A DNA stretch of 64,000 nt from Typhlomys cinereus (lineage: Eukaryota > Chordata > Mammalia > Rodentia > Platacanthomyidae): the NCBI GenBank assembly GCA_023101885.1, contig JALPQD010000089.1:1473087-1537086 (forward strand), written 5' to 3'. Shown here piece by piece: positions 1-11,000 of this stretch. Made by a program: the position numbers and the translations under genes. How positions within the stretch are numbered: the stretch's first letter is position 1; the number at the start of each line of letters is the position of its first letter. Below the pieces are notes generated by a model. The model saw only the letters and a list, made by a program, of their open reading frames with translations. It ran no database searches and was not told the DNA's origin.

Positions 1-530
1 CATGCCCTGCACAATATCCAACACACTATTGACCCCCCAAAGTCTAGCATTTGCTAAAAGCACCAAAATCCTTGGAGGCAAGGGGTTGACAGCCAAAATA
101 GTGTTTCTATGCCTAAGGGGAACAAAGGAAAGGGTTCAGGGAAATGCCGCCGGGTCCTTGTACGTCATCGGAGAGGAGGACGCAGAGGAGAGTTTGGCAT
201 GCACATTAAAGGATTCTTCGGGGTTTGGGGGAGGGGAGGTACTAGGGGATAGGGAGGGAGGGGTGAGGGAGGGTGAGCAGAGGGGTGGGGGGGAGGAGGA
301 GGGAGGGAGGGAACTGGTGTACGTATTAAGTTTGTATGAGCAGGAGATAATAAAATATGTTTAAAAAATAGAAGAATGGGTTTGGGGGAGGGAGGCACTA
401 GGGGGTGGGGAGGGAGGGGTGAGGGAGGGTGAGCAGAGGGGCGGGGGGGGGGGGAGGGAACTGGTGTACGTATTAAGTTTGTATGAGCGGAGATAATAAA
501 ATATGTTTAAAAAATAGAAGAATGAAAAAA
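1..530 (+). mobile_element. L1 3'UTR end with duplicated 3' terminus
   Basis: The sequence matches, in reverse complement, the 3'UTR of the full-length L1 at 19025-25503, through its G-rich polypurine tract and the 'gtatgagc' segment before the A-rich tail. It runs off the left window edge, so its 5' extent is unknown. The last ~150 bp occur twice in tandem (221-377 and 378-524). It encodes no protein; the 120-codon open frame at its start is non-coding L1 3'UTR. Confidence 0.85.
221..524 (+). repeat. Tandem duplication of L1 3' terminus
   Basis: Two head-to-tail units (221-377, 378-524) each begin 'gggtttgggg', run through the purine-rich tract and end 'aaaaaatagaagaatg'. The units differ by small indels in the G-rich run. 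Because the A-rich tail is included in both, the duplication probably arose after insertion or came from a tail-extended source transcript. Confidence 0.8.
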
Positions 531-540
531 GATATATTCG

Positions 541-752
541 AGGACTTGGATGATGGCTCAGTGGTTGTTTGTCTTGTAATCAAAGCACTTGTGAGTTCTA
601 GTCCTTACATCCCACATTAGAAAATAATGTTGGGTGGATATGACTGTAGCCTGTAATTGTGGCCTTGAAAAGTAGAGCCTGGAAATACTCCAGAACAAAG
701 CAATGAGGAGGTAAAGTAATCTAGGATGATTCCTTATGTCACCTGTCATAGT
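541..752 (+). mobile_element. Old DIP/B2-superfamily SINE
   Basis: A diverged copy of the window's main SINE. Its head 'ggatgatggctcagtggtt' corresponds to the tRNA-related A-box region, and the body carries 'agagcctggaaat' and 'aggatgattcct', shared with the copies at 6166, 8198 and 12495. It lacks a clear (AC)n tail, consistent with age. Confidence 0.65.
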
Positions 753-1258
753 TAAGGCTACTACTGCCTGCAGCTTGCTCCCTTGTGATCCATGTTAGCC
801 TTTGCAGGGTTGTTGACATGTTAGCCATAGTGCAGGTCAGGCAAAGTGCAGTTATCGCTACTGCAACCCTAACTTTTGTGGAATATCTTGCATTTATTGG
901 TCCTCCCTATATTTAGGTTCTTACAATTTTGCCATCCCCTCTTCCACAAGGTTCCCTGACCTTTAGGATGGGGAGAGATTTGGCTGGTTTGGTTCCAGGT
1001 GATTAATGTAGAGTCTTTGGTGTTCTGAATTATGGTTTGTTGTTGTTTTCAGTTTTGCTTTTCCTGCACCACCCTTGGGTCCATCCTGATTGGTACTGAA
1101 GGTCATCTCCCGAACAAAGATAAAAGACTGTTGAAATGAAGATCTTAATAAAAGCAGAGACTCAAAAATAGTTGGAATAGGAGTAGGACACAGTAGTGTG
1201 TGTGGGGGGGGGTCAGTGTCCCACTCACAGGATGGTTACTGTCTATCTGCCAGTCCCT
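750..1258 (-). mobile_element. L1 3'UTR, 3' half of an inverted L1
   Basis: Reads in the same direction as 19300-19812 of the minus-strand L1. Shared landmarks include 'aggatggggaga' and 'tggtttgttg'. It abuts, at about 1258, an L1 ORF2 segment in the opposite orientation (1259-2830). The L1 sequence stops near the counterpart of 19812, which is where the neighbouring segment ends at its far side. The two are therefore probably one insertion with a 5' inversion. Confidence 0.75.
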
Positions 1259-2830
1259 ATATAAAATCCCAAAGCAATTCTTTAAAGAAATTGACCAAAA
1301 ATCTCAGAATTCATATGGAAGCACAAAAGACCCAGGACAGCAAAAACAATCCTGAGGAACAAAAACACTGCTGGAGGTATCACCATACCAAACTTTAATC
1401 TATACTACAAATCCATAGTGATCAAAACAGCCTGGTACTGGCTCCAAAATAGACACATAGATCAATAGATAAGGGTTGAAGACCCAGATATAAGTCCACA
1501 CAATTACAGCCATTTGATCTTTGATAAAGGGGCCCAAAAATTTCAATGGAAAAAGAACAGTATCTTCAACAAATGGTGCTGGCAAAACTGGATGTCCACA
1601 TGCAGAAGATTAAAACTGGACCCGTACTTGTCACTATGCACAAAAATTAATTCCAAATGGATCAAGGACCTTAATATTAGGCCAGAGGCTATAAAAACTC
1701 TAGTTGGCAAGGTAGGGAACTCCCTTGAGCTGATTGGGCTAGGCCAACAGTTCAACACTCAACAAATGGGATCTTATGAAATTAGAGAGCTTCTGTTCAG
1801 CTAAAGAGATTGTAAACTGAGCAAAAGGCAGCCCACAGAATGGAAGAAAAATCTTCACTAACCATATATCTGATAGAGCTCTATTATCCAGAGTACACAA
1901 AGAACTTAAAAAACTAAACACCAATTAAAAAATGCCCTTCAGAACTCAAAAGAAACTTTTCCAGGGATGAAATTGAAATGTCTAACAAATATCTTAAAAA
2001 ATGCTCCACATCCCAGGCCATCAGGTAAATGCAAATCAAAACTGCCCTAAGATATTGTGTCACCCCAGTCAGGGTGGTAAAAATCCACAATACAATCCAC
2101 AATACAATGCTGGAGATGCTGTGGAGAGAAGGGAACTCTTATATATTGCTGGTGGGAATGCAGGCTCATACAATCTGTGGGCACAGTTGTAGAGAGTTAA
2201 GCCCATAGCAAACCTGAAGAAGATTGTCTAGCTGATGGGGAAGACCCAGCCCATGGTGGGTGAGATTAGGCCCTGGATAAATCACAGAGAGCTGGTTGAG
2301 AGAGTGACATCCTTCTGTTCACTTGGCCAGACACACTGGTCTGGCAAGTAAGGATTGTCCCTCTCTCAGCCGTTATGCAGTGATGGTGTGGCCAGTTCCC
2401 TCGGCCCCGGTGTTGGTGCGTGTTCTCCTGTCAAGCTGGACTAAGAACTATAACCAGAAATTGTAATAGAATAAACCCCTTGTTCCCTTAAGCCATTTGA
2501 CAGTCATTTATCAGCAACCACGCAAGCTGACCACAACACACAGAAAGTCAGACACTGTATGTACTCCCTAATAAGTGGATCCTAGTTCCAAACCCACTTA
2601 ATGACATATTCAAAGGTAAATTTCTGTAATATCCATTGTAATCACAAAAGATTATAAACAGGACAGAAGGGAAGGAGGACCTCAAAATAAAGGAGATGGG
2701 AGATCATGCTTCAGTAGAGAAAATAGGCTATGGTCAAGTATTACATGTAAGTAGCAAGACATCTGGTGCAGCTCACTCTCACTTTCCTTCCTTGTAACAT
2801 GCAACTGAACAGATTTGATCTCACCAATCA
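1259..2830 (+). mobile_element. L1 ORF2 C-terminal part and proximal 3'UTR, inverted 5' half
   Basis: Counterpart of roughly 21400 down to 19826 in the reference L1, in the opposite orientation. It carries the 'acttcaacaaatggtgctgg'-type ORF2 segment, then the end of ORF2 and the start of the 3'UTR (2540-2830). Frames are broken by stops and indels. It is interrupted by a hAT-like fragment at about 2168-2535, and ~330 bp of L1 are missing at that point. Confidence 0.8.
2168..2535 (+). mobile_element. URR1-like nonautonomous hAT, truncated
   Basis: Strongly similar to the elements at 10380, 30885, 41740 and 55664 and, more weakly, 13055. Shared blocks are 'gacccagcccatggtggg', 'ctggcaagtaaggatt', 'ctcctgtcaagctgg' and 'aataaaccccttgttccct'. 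From memory this resembles rodent URR1-type MER1/hAT-Charlie elements. The left part is absent here. It has no transposase and lies inside an L1. Confidence 0.6.
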
Positions 2831-3160
2831 GATTTCATCCTTTTTATGATTCACTAGCATTCCATTGGATGATAGTGTCACATTTTCTTTACCAGGCAAT
2901 AGGTACAGGTTGTTGAAACTTTCTCTGAAACTTAGAAGAAAGCATCCTTAGAATATTGTGATAGAAATGATTTTTTATAATAACTCAAAAGTTCAGGAAA
3001 CATAAATCTATAAAACATATAAAAGTACAGAAAATATATCTAAACTAAAAGCTTTTATAAGGAAATAGAATAATCAACAGATTAAAATGATAGCTTACAA
3101 TATAGAAAAAAAAATTTGTAAGCTGTATGTCCTGCAAAGAGTTAGGATTTAGAACATGTA
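2831..3160. other. AT-rich, nothing recognised
   Basis: Contains short A/T runs near 3105-3116 and no frame, RNA gene or repeat that I can identify. Confidence 0.4.
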
Positions 3161-3164
3161 AGGA

Positions 3165-3605
3165 ATTCACACAACTCAATTTAAAAACATTCTGGTTAAA
3201 AATATGCAGTAGTCATCAACATTCACAAGAGTCAACAAGAATTTTTCAAAGAAAACATTCAAATGACATCAAATATATGTCTAAATGCTTAGTATTACTA
3301 ATGGCCAGGGTCATGTAAGTCACAGCCACAGTGAACTGTGCCTGCCCTCCAGGGACAAGGCTGACAGAAATGTGGAGGAAAAGGGAACCATCAGTGGGAA
3401 TATAAAGCAGAACAGTCACTGTGGAAAAGTGTGTGGAGATTCCTCACAAAAGTTAAAAATAGGGATGCCAGATGATCAGCAGCTTCATGCTGGGTATATG
3501 TCCAAAGAAAGTGAAATCAGTATGTTGAAGAGACATCTACACTCTCGTGATCACTTCTGTACTCTTTACAGTAGCCAAGAAATAGGAATCTGTAGATAAC
3601 TTTGG
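3165..3605 (+). mobile_element. Old L1 ORF2 3' fragment
   Basis: Segments such as 'cactgtggaaaagtgtgtgg', 'tgctgggtatatgtccaaag' and 'gtagccaagaaata' match the conserved C-terminal ORF2 region of mammalian L1. It is much more diverged than the L1 at 19025 and carries many stops. Confidence 0.65.
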
Positions 3606-3689
3606 AAGGGAATTCCAGGAAGATGGAGGTATAATTAAAAAGTTGCTGAGGACGAGCATGCTTGATCTGTGTTATAGTGAGGGCAGTCG

Positions 3690-4480
3690 GAGACTTTATT
3701 CATTTAATCAACAAATGATATTGGGCATCTGCTATATGCTTCGCACTGCTCTATGTCCTTGGAGCATAGAAGGGAGCCAAACAGACAAAAAAGGCAGGCT
3801 TACATCCAAGAAGGGAAGAAGTAAACAGCAAAATATGTAACTAATTTGTGATCAACACTAAGGAGAGGTTTTTAGGTAGGGATGGAAGCTACCAAGAGCT
3901 CAGTTAGATGGGAAGGATGATGAGGGCAGATCTTGACGTTTGAATAAGAACCTGAAGGAAATGAAAAACGAAACACAGCTAGCGAGGTACGGGTAAAGTG
4001 CATATTGCAGAATGGGGGAAGCAAAGGTACAACAAAGGCTCCAAGGTGGAAGGACTGCAAGGGATGGAGCTGAGAGGCGTGAGCGATTGCAAAGGAGATG
4101 AGATCAGCGTGGTGCTGGAAGGCCAGCTCCAGGAGGACCTTTCTGGCTGTGTACAGCAATTGCAGAATTATGAAGAGCAAAAACAAAACCAATTCTGTTC
4201 CCTTGTCTCCCATGCTTGTTATATAACCCCCTTTGCCTGCTTTCGAGAAGGCTGTGTGCTGGAGCAGTTTGCTAAGATAAACATTGCTGTTACTTTGGAA
4301 GCAGAAAACGGGGAAACTGAATTAAATGGAGTCTTTGTAATTCAGTGACGTATTGTTGAATACTTAGAATGGGGAGGATCTTAGATGGAAGTAGTGTGAT
4401 CTTACTGGAGAGAAACAGGGATTCTAAGAGAAGAATAGGGAGCCAGGTCATAGAGCTGGTGATTGGCAGGCACAGAACAC
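3690..4480 (-). mobile_element. L2-like LINE fossil
   Basis: 'tttaatcaacaaatgatattgggcatctgc' style sequence at 3705-3740, then 'gggagccaaacagacaaaa', resembles the reverse complement of the L2 3' end. Decayed L2-like sequence follows to the right (the 'cctgaaggaaatg' and 'aagtgcatattgcag' blocks). Divergence is high, as expected for this mammalian-wide family. Confidence 0.55.
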
Positions 4481-4484
4481 CTGG

Positions 4485-5255
4485 ATTCTCAATCCCGGTG
4501 CTTTCTCCTGAACAGCCGCTGCTTGTTAGTCTCTGTGGATGAAGTGGATGTGCTTGCAGAGGGCTTGAGTGCGTATGTAGGAGGTTAGATGAGGGAGTGC
4601 TATTGAGCTAGCTTCGAAACATAAGCCTTTTCATTAAGGACAAGAACAACTGAAGGACCTCTCTTCTACTTTCCCCAGAGCTCCCTTCCAACCCTCCTCC
4701 CCTGTTGACAATAGCCCATGTAGGTTATAAACCCATTGAGCAGGGAGTATGCTGATTTTGTGGTTCACCTCATATTAAGGCCTCCCTAGTCCTCTGGCAA
4801 CTAATTTTATTTGATTGATAATTGCAAATCATTATATAATGTTGATAATATTAGTCCCTTAACTGAAACTCATTCTAGCTGGCTCAGCAGACATCTTATG
4901 CATGCAGTAGCTCCTCCCCTGAGGCTAATAACCAAGGAAAATGTGAGCAAAATGTGCTTAAAAGAGAGCACACAAGGAGATTCACTTGACACCAAAGATC
5001 TGAACAGAGAAACTGCATTCTAAGCTGCTCAGTTACAATAGGTCTTTGTCATGATTCTGAAGGGATTACTCTGGAATTGCTTTAGATTCTTTGGCACAAG
5101 CTTTAGCTGTCTTAACAAAACTGTCTTAAGGTATGGCTGTAAACCTAATACAAAATGCAGAAAGTGATATTTGACATTTCTGTATCTCAGCCATGTGTAT
5201 GCATTATTACTTGCTAAAATCATTTATTCATTCATTTGTTCAGTAACTACAGCAT
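4485..5255. other. Unassigned
   Basis: Mixed-composition sequence with a modestly GC-richer start (4485-4800). Open frames up to 70 codons have no coding character that I recognise. No repeat family identified. Confidence 0.4.
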
Positions 5256-5257
5256 TA

Positions 5258-5317
5258 AGAAAAATACTGTGGGCTTTGAAGTCAGAGAATATAGGTTAAA
5301 TTCTTGTTTTATTGGTT
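5258..5317 (+). mobile_element. MIR fragment
   Basis: 'gggctttgaagtcagaga...ggttaaattc' resembles the MIR core beginning. It is cut off at the left end of the Tigger-like element. Confidence 0.45.
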
Positions 5318-6060
5318 AAGGCTGTCACTCATTATCCTTGGAGAGAACTCATCTCAAAACTTTCAGTGGATGTCTGAAACTGAGGACAGACCCAAACCTT
5401 GTATATTTCATGTTCTGTGTATGCGTATAAATTTAATTAATATGCAAGTTATAGATACCCAAATGTAATACCTTATCTTGCTGAACTAAGCAGTTCTCAC
5501 ACCGTGAAAGTAATTTGCAGTTTGAGGTATGGCAGTAAAACCAGTACATGTTTATATTTTTCTTCTTCACAATTTCATGCATAGAAAATTAGTTCACATT
5601 GTAGACTTCAGCAACCCTTACATATCATTTTGTTCATTTCTAAATTAATTCAAAAAACTTTTACTATTTTACTTAAAGGGAACATTTTGCAGCTTTCCTT
5701 CGCATCCTGAAATTGCCATTTTCATTGTAGCTGTGTGCCGGGATAATAATTCAGTAAAATGAAGGTAAACACAAACATGGAAGTACCAAGTCAGACACAC
5801 TGATAACTGAGCTGGCTAAATGACTAATGGGCAGGTAGCAAACCTAGTGTGGATATTCTGGATGAAGGAGTAATTCATGTTGAGACTGGGATGAGGCAGG
5901 ACAGGCTAAGGTGCTACAAGACTCTTAGGTGCGCAGCTGGTTAAAAGTTTTAGGCCCTACATATTTTTTAATGCAATTTTCTCTTGAATAGTTTTGGAAC
6001 ATTTTTGGCCAAGGGTAGTTGAAACCAAGGAGAATAAAACCACAAATGTGGTGGGGGGAG
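5318..6060. mobile_element. TcMar-Tigger-like DNA transposon fossil
   Basis: The left part ('cattatccttgg', 'cagtggatgtctgaaactg') and right part ('gataactgagctggctaaatgac', 'gggcaggtagc', 'gtagttgaaaccaagg') follow the order of the Tigger-type elements whose ends read 'ttatccgcgg'. The CpG-rich terminal sequences have decayed to TpG/CpA. No transposase frame survives. Subfamily not assigned. Confidence 0.55.
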
Positions 6061-6165
6061 TACTAGTCTTACCTTGGAAGTTTCTCTAGAAGCTTAATTC
6101 CTTTGAATCTTAATTTCAGGATAACATTGGCATCTTCTTTTCCTATCGTTCTTAAGAGAAAATAG

Positions 6166-6428
6166 GAGCTGAATAGATGGCTCAGGGGTTAAGACTCTGC
6201 TTTGGAAGGCAAAAGTCCTGAGTTGAGATACTAGGTCCCACTTAAAAAACACTAGTCAGAAATGGCAGCAGTTTGCATTTCTGTCCCTGGTGGGCGGAGC
6301 CTGGGAATACAGGGAAGAAAAAAGGAGGTAGAAGCAATTTAGGATGATTCCTGAAGTCACCCATGGTCTTCCACAGGGACACACAGTGCCCTCTGATACA
6401 AACACACACACACACTCTCTCTCTAAAT
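6166..6428 (+). mobile_element. DIP/B2-superfamily SINE
   Basis: The head 'gctgaatagatggctcagggg' contains the Pol III A-box-like segment and 'gtcctgagttgagatac' the B-box region. The body contains 'ctggtgggcggagcctggg' and 'aggatgattcctgaagtcacc', ending in (AC)n(TC)n. Intermediate age. Confidence 0.75.
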
Positions 6429-6838
6429 TTAAAAAAAGGAAATAGGTATATCCTACAAAATCTGTAGTATAGTTTCTGGACACAATAGACACTCCATTTC
6501 TAGGTGTTATGCATCGTTATTAGTGGTATAAAGAGAGGATTCTGGAAATTCACAATGGGTAGTGAAGACCTTAGAGAGTAAGAGTGAGCTTCTTGGTAGA
6601 AGTTTGTTTTCGGATCAGTTTGGAATGATAAGAAAGAAGCACCTTAGCTTAGCAGTGTAAAGGGAATGAAAAGGCAACCTAGACAAACAAAAAGACAACC
6701 TAGACAAAGAGAATAGCTTTATTGGTGCCTTGGGGTGAAGAATGAGGCTGGAGAGATATGTGAATGCATAAGTCTATTCATTTAAATATTGATAAGTCTC
6801 AAATAGTGGTAGTTGGTTTCACTTTCTACTCAGTTAAT
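6429..6838. other. Unassigned, with SINE-head scrap
   Basis: Apart from 'gaggctggagagatatgtgaa' near 6742, which looks like the first bases of the DIP-type SINE, nothing is recognised. Confidence 0.4.
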
Positions 6839-6848
6839 AACTGTCTCC

Positions 6849-7017
6849 CTTGCTCCAGGAATGGGGGGAGGGAGGGAGCATTGGAAGAGAGGAAAGGAAG
6901 TGGGGAAAGGAAAGGGAAAAGGGGTGAGGGAGCAAGGGGATTCAGGGAGGAGTGGTGGGAGGGAGGGCAATGGGGTACTTAACAACTTTGTATGAGCGGA
7001 AGAAATTAAAAAAAAAA
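6849..7017 (+). mobile_element. 5'-truncated L1 3' end with TSD
   Basis: 169 bp containing only the L1 polypurine tract, 'ctttgtatgagcgga' and a poly(A) of about 12. It is flanked by the direct repeat 'aactgtctcc' (6839-6848, 7018-7027). A simple, strongly 5'-truncated target-primed insertion. Confidence 0.85.
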
Positions 7018-7029
7018 AACTGTCTCCTT

Positions 7030-7850
7030 CATTAATTGCCAAGATGCACTTTTATGAAGATAAAAGTCTACATTTTTTGCATGTGTTTTTAAACACAGCT
7101 ATTCATTTAGAATGTAAAATTGATCTACTGAAGTTAAACTTAGTAAATTTAACATGCCAGCAGGCCAAAGGTTGTGCTGAGCACAAGCACAATGGAAATT
7201 GCATTTGAAAAGGCTTAAGCAAGGTGACTCACAGATTCCTCTCAAAATGATGGGAAGGCAAATTCACAGATTTCAATAGCTGAAGTTCTGGCTATTATAG
7301 ACCATGTACAGATGAAGGAGTGCCATTCTAGGGCTTAAAAGAGGAAGTAAAGTTCTGGTTGCTCTAAATAGTCATGAATACTTCAAAAGGAACTTCTTCA
7401 ATGGGATTTGCATTTCTTGAATGGCCCTGAAGGGTGGGCTGGGAAACTAAGGGGTCTGCATCGCAGTTGTGCGGTTGGTCAGCCTTGGCCTTAGAAAAAG
7501 AAAACTGCCATTTATGTTGCTTGAGAAAACAACTGAGAGAGGAGAGAGTAAACTCTATTTTCTACCCTCATTAGTACAATGTATGTCTGGTTGATGTTTG
7601 GTATATAAGATATGAATTATGCATGAGCAACAGGGATGAGATGTAGTCATGATAAAATTTTAATTATTGTGCATTGTATTGCTGATGAGACAGCAAATCA
7701 CTGACAAGTTGTCTCAACAGCAAAATGTGTTTGATGAAATGTCCAGTCAATGATGAATTATCCCACTAGAACTACGATGACTGTAACCCAGAAAAAAAAA
7801 AGAAAGAAAAAAAATCTGTCCAGAGGAAACTGATGCCCCTTTGAAATTTT
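7030..7850. other. Unassigned
   Basis: Ordinary AT-rich sequence with an A-rich stretch at 7790-7813. No recognised repeat or frame. Confidence 0.4.
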
Positions 7851-7852
7851 GA

Positions 7853-7938
7853 TTTGTTTTTGGTATTAAGGATCAAGCCTAGAGCCTCACACAGAGCGAT
7901 TAGCACTTTATCACTGAGCTACTTTTCAATCCCTGGGA
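7853..7938 (-). mobile_element. ID/B4-like SINE head
   Basis: In reverse complement it reads 'ccagggattgaaaagtagctcagtg' style tRNA-derived sequence with 'cttgatcctt'. It corresponds to the ID part of ID_B1 SINEs such as the one at 38040. Only the tRNA-related segment remains. Confidence 0.55.
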
Positions 7939-8197
7939 ATAACTTTATGACGAAAAATGCAGGTGATGCCATTGGATTCAAAATTATTTCAAAATATTAG
8001 AACATTTGACATTTAAGAAGGAATGGTTTGTGAATTTATCCTGTTACAAATTTAGGAGTTTCCCATATTTTGTTTTTTTACAGAAATATGAAAAATCATC
8101 TGTTTGACATTTATAGGGTTGAAGTAAAGCAAATGTGTTTTGCTTATGTAGCATCAATTCTATGCTTTCACTCTTATTATATGAAGGCAATATTATA

Positions 8198-8445
8198 GTT
8201 GAAGAGATTGCTCAGGTGTTAAGACTGTCTTGATAGTGAAAAGATCTGAGTTCAGATCCCAAATCTCACCTTAAAATGCTAGGTGGAAACAGAGACTGTC
8301 TGCACTTCTGGCTCGGGAAGGCAGAGCCTGGGAAATTTTACAGCAAAGTGGAAGTAATCTAGGATGAGTCCTAAAGTCACCTTTGGGCCTCTACAGGTCC
8401 ACACAGTGCCCTGTGGTACACACACACACACACAGAGACACATGC
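8198..8445 (+). mobile_element. DIP/B2-superfamily SINE
   Basis: 'gttgaagagattgctcaggtg' head, 'tctgagttcagatccc' B-box region, 'ggcagagcctgggaaat' body, 'aggatgagtcctaaagtcacc', then an (AC)n tail and A-rich end. Full length but diverged. Confidence 0.75.
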
Positions 8446-9254
8446 AAAAAAACTGAAGGCGATATTAGTAGCTCCATTTATACCAGATTCTGAGCACAAA
8501 GTGGATAAAAATTTTTTCCAATGATACAAAGTTGAAGAGGCTGAAATGGAATTCAGACCTGGGTCTACTATTTCAGATCCTTAGGGCTTTCCACTGTGGA
8601 AACATTGCTTCTATTTGTTAGTGAGTATAGCCATACAAATGTTTCATATGCCATTTTGGAAAATTAAAAACGAAAGATGGTACCTTGAAAAAACCTTCTT
8701 GACATAAAGACAAGATAGAAGCAACTTCATCTTTCTCCCATTACTCTTGGAGCTGACACTTACTGTCTGTATCAGTTTTTTTTTTTTTAAAGAATGAAAT
8801 GCTCCTCTGAATCCCATTTAGAAATTAAAATATGCTGATTCTTGGGTATCACCACAATAGTACTCTACTTTATGAGAACAGGGATGAAACCAAAGTTTAT
8901 ATTTAAACTCTCTATATGATTCAGAAATGTTCCAAGATTTGGGACCTATATATGGTCTGGGCCATATGAAGAGTGACTTATTCTTTATTGGTGCCTCACT
9001 GTATGTGCAGATGACTAGATTCATGGCTGAGATTCTGTTTCTTAGCTCTGAATTATTTTGCGGAAGCCATATTTAGAAAGGACATATTTTAGTCCCACAC
9101 TGAATCATGCTTCTCAAAGAGAGGTCAATGAGCCATTTATATAAGAATCACTTTGGGTGGTCATTAAAGAGTAGATTTGTATCTGTAAATGCATAGAGTT
9201 TTAGAAATACTGCACAGAATACTAAGTGAAGAAATAGCTTATACATAATTTACA
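8446..9254. other. Unassigned
   Basis: Contains a T-run at 8778-8789 but no identifiable gene or repeat. A 68-codon minus-strand frame at 8818-9024 has no recognised similarity. Confidence 0.4.
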
Positions 9255-9590
9255 CACAATAAAAAACAAAGATCTTAAAAGCTTGGTTCAGTGAACTTTG
9301 ATCTATGCATTAACTCACATGTAGCCTTCCACTGAAATCCCATCACACTGCAGAGTTTCCTGATAAGTCTTTACAATCACTGCATACATGCTCCTTAAAA
9401 TTTAATTTTTTCATTGTAGATTGGTTATATCTGTTCTATAATTTCTTATAAATATAATTGTGCACTATATTTAGATGTGTGCTATATTTCTGATGTTCAA
9501 TATAAAGTTGTTGAGGTTCATTCATGTTATTACATGCATTAGTGTCTTCTTCTTTATTGCTGAGTCACATATCACATGATGTACATTGGC
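9255..9590 (-). mobile_element. L1M-type 3'UTR fossil
   Basis: 'gttgaggttcattcatgttattacatgcattagtg...tttattgctgagtcac' resembles the reverse complement of old mammalian L1M 3' ends ('gagattcatccatgttg...attgctgagtagt'). Confidence 0.5.
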
Positions 9591-9990
9591 ACCAATCAGT
9601 CCCAGAGACAGAATCTCGAAGACTATAATCTTGAATACTGTAATCCCCAGAGATGAATTTTTCTCTGTCTCTCAGAACTGATCAGAGACTTTTGCCTGGG
9701 ACATCAGAAATCCAGGGTTAATGGCCTTTGGATTTAAGGACTTACAGTAGTAGTCTCCTGGGTCCTTGGACTTTTTGGCCTTGGACTGAGAGTTCTCTCA
9801 TCAACTTCTCTATTTCTGATTCTTTCAGACTTGGACCTAGTCATGGCAATAGTACAACCATACTAGAGTCTCCAGCTTAAAGATAGCTTGTTCTAGGATT
9901 TCCTAGCCATCAAAATTGCATGAGCCAATTTTCCTAATAGACCCTTTTTATATAGCATTATCTCACATATTCTATTGCCTATTTGTCTCC
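9591..9990 (+). mobile_element. Old interspersed repeat, family uncertain
   Basis: The block 'gagtctccagcttaaagatag...ttgcatgagccaattttcc' is familiar from old mammalian repeats ending in 'catgagccaattcctta'. I cannot name the family with confidence; MaLR/MER-type is possible. Confidence 0.35.
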
Positions 9991-10379
9991 AGAGAATACT
10001 GGTTAATATATATTTAAAGTTAAGATAGCATGACACCATTTGTCTTACTGCATTCCTTACAACATAAATGGAGGAGTCCTATAAAACTATTTCTTCAAAA
10101 ACGCTATGATGAGTTTAATGTAAGAGATTATTTATTGGCAGAGATAAAAATTTTAAAGCACATTGCATTTGATGTTCCAATAATAGAAAACCACTTAATT
10201 TCAATAGCCTAGAAATAATTCAAATGTACACAATGTGTAGAAACATGTAAGGAATACACTACTCTCTAAATACAAATACATCAAGTGTTTTGAAGACCAC
10301 ATATGTGAAAAAGCAGGCAAAATACATAAGAAATGTCCCTTGCTAAGTTAGTCAGTTGTTGGCCGAGTAAGATACATGC

Positions 10380-10775
10380 ATGACATTGACATCTGAGGGC
10401 TGAACCTTTGAACACATCTTTGAAGAATTAGTAACTAAAGCAACTCCTGTGTGAACCCATGGAAAATATCTAATTGATGTGAGAAGACCCAGTCCATTAT
10501 GGATGGTCCATTTCCTGGATAAGCAGATAACATGGAGAGCGCTGGCTCAGTACTTTGGCGTACAGATATATTAGCAGGAAAGAAAGTGTGCCCCTCTCTC
10601 AACTCTTGCCTGAGTATGGAGTGGTGTGTTTCTCAGCTCCTGATATTGGTATGAATTCTCCTGCCATGCTGGTAAAGGTAACCTAGCATAGTAAGCAAAA
10701 ATAAACCCTTCACTCCCCTAAGTTGTCCTGGTCATGTATTCATATGAGCAACATGAAGAGAAGCTGCAAGAATTG
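10380..10775 (+). mobile_element. URR1-like nonautonomous hAT
   Basis: Shares 'gaagacccagtccattatgg', 'gctggctcag', 'attctcctgccatgctgg' and 'aaataaacccttcactcccct' with the other copies. More diverged than the copy at 30885. No coding capacity. Confidence 0.6.
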
Positions 10776-10898
10776 TGTACATTTGTCCCTCACAAGTGCC
10801 ATGCTTTCTTCAAGAGACTAGCCTCAATAGAACATAAAAAGAGTGGGGGAAGCTCAGTGGAGTTCTGAAACAAAGACACTTTCAATGCAAATGATGCT

Positions 10899-10926
10899 CC
10901 TAACCCTAACCCTCACCCTAACCCTA
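10899..10926. repeat. Short interstitial telomeric repeat
   Basis: Four to five units of CCCTAA with one variant unit (CCCTCA). The 28-bp tract sits in otherwise non-repetitive sequence about 75 bp upstream of a (TA)n tract. Confidence 0.85.
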
Positions 10927-10994
10927 CAACAGACTTCCTGTAATTACTACTTTAGATAATGTACGCTGCTTTCAGAGTGTCTCCATTTAAAAAA

Positions 10995-11000
<6 letters not shown>

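Noticed and set aside
221..524. CRISPR-like or satellite array
   Set aside because: Only two units, each a recognisable L1 3' terminus; no spacers, and the host is a mammal.
3998..4348. 116-codon plus-strand frame, Glu/Gln-rich
   Set aside because: It overlaps an L2-like fossil and has no exon signals or recognised similarity.
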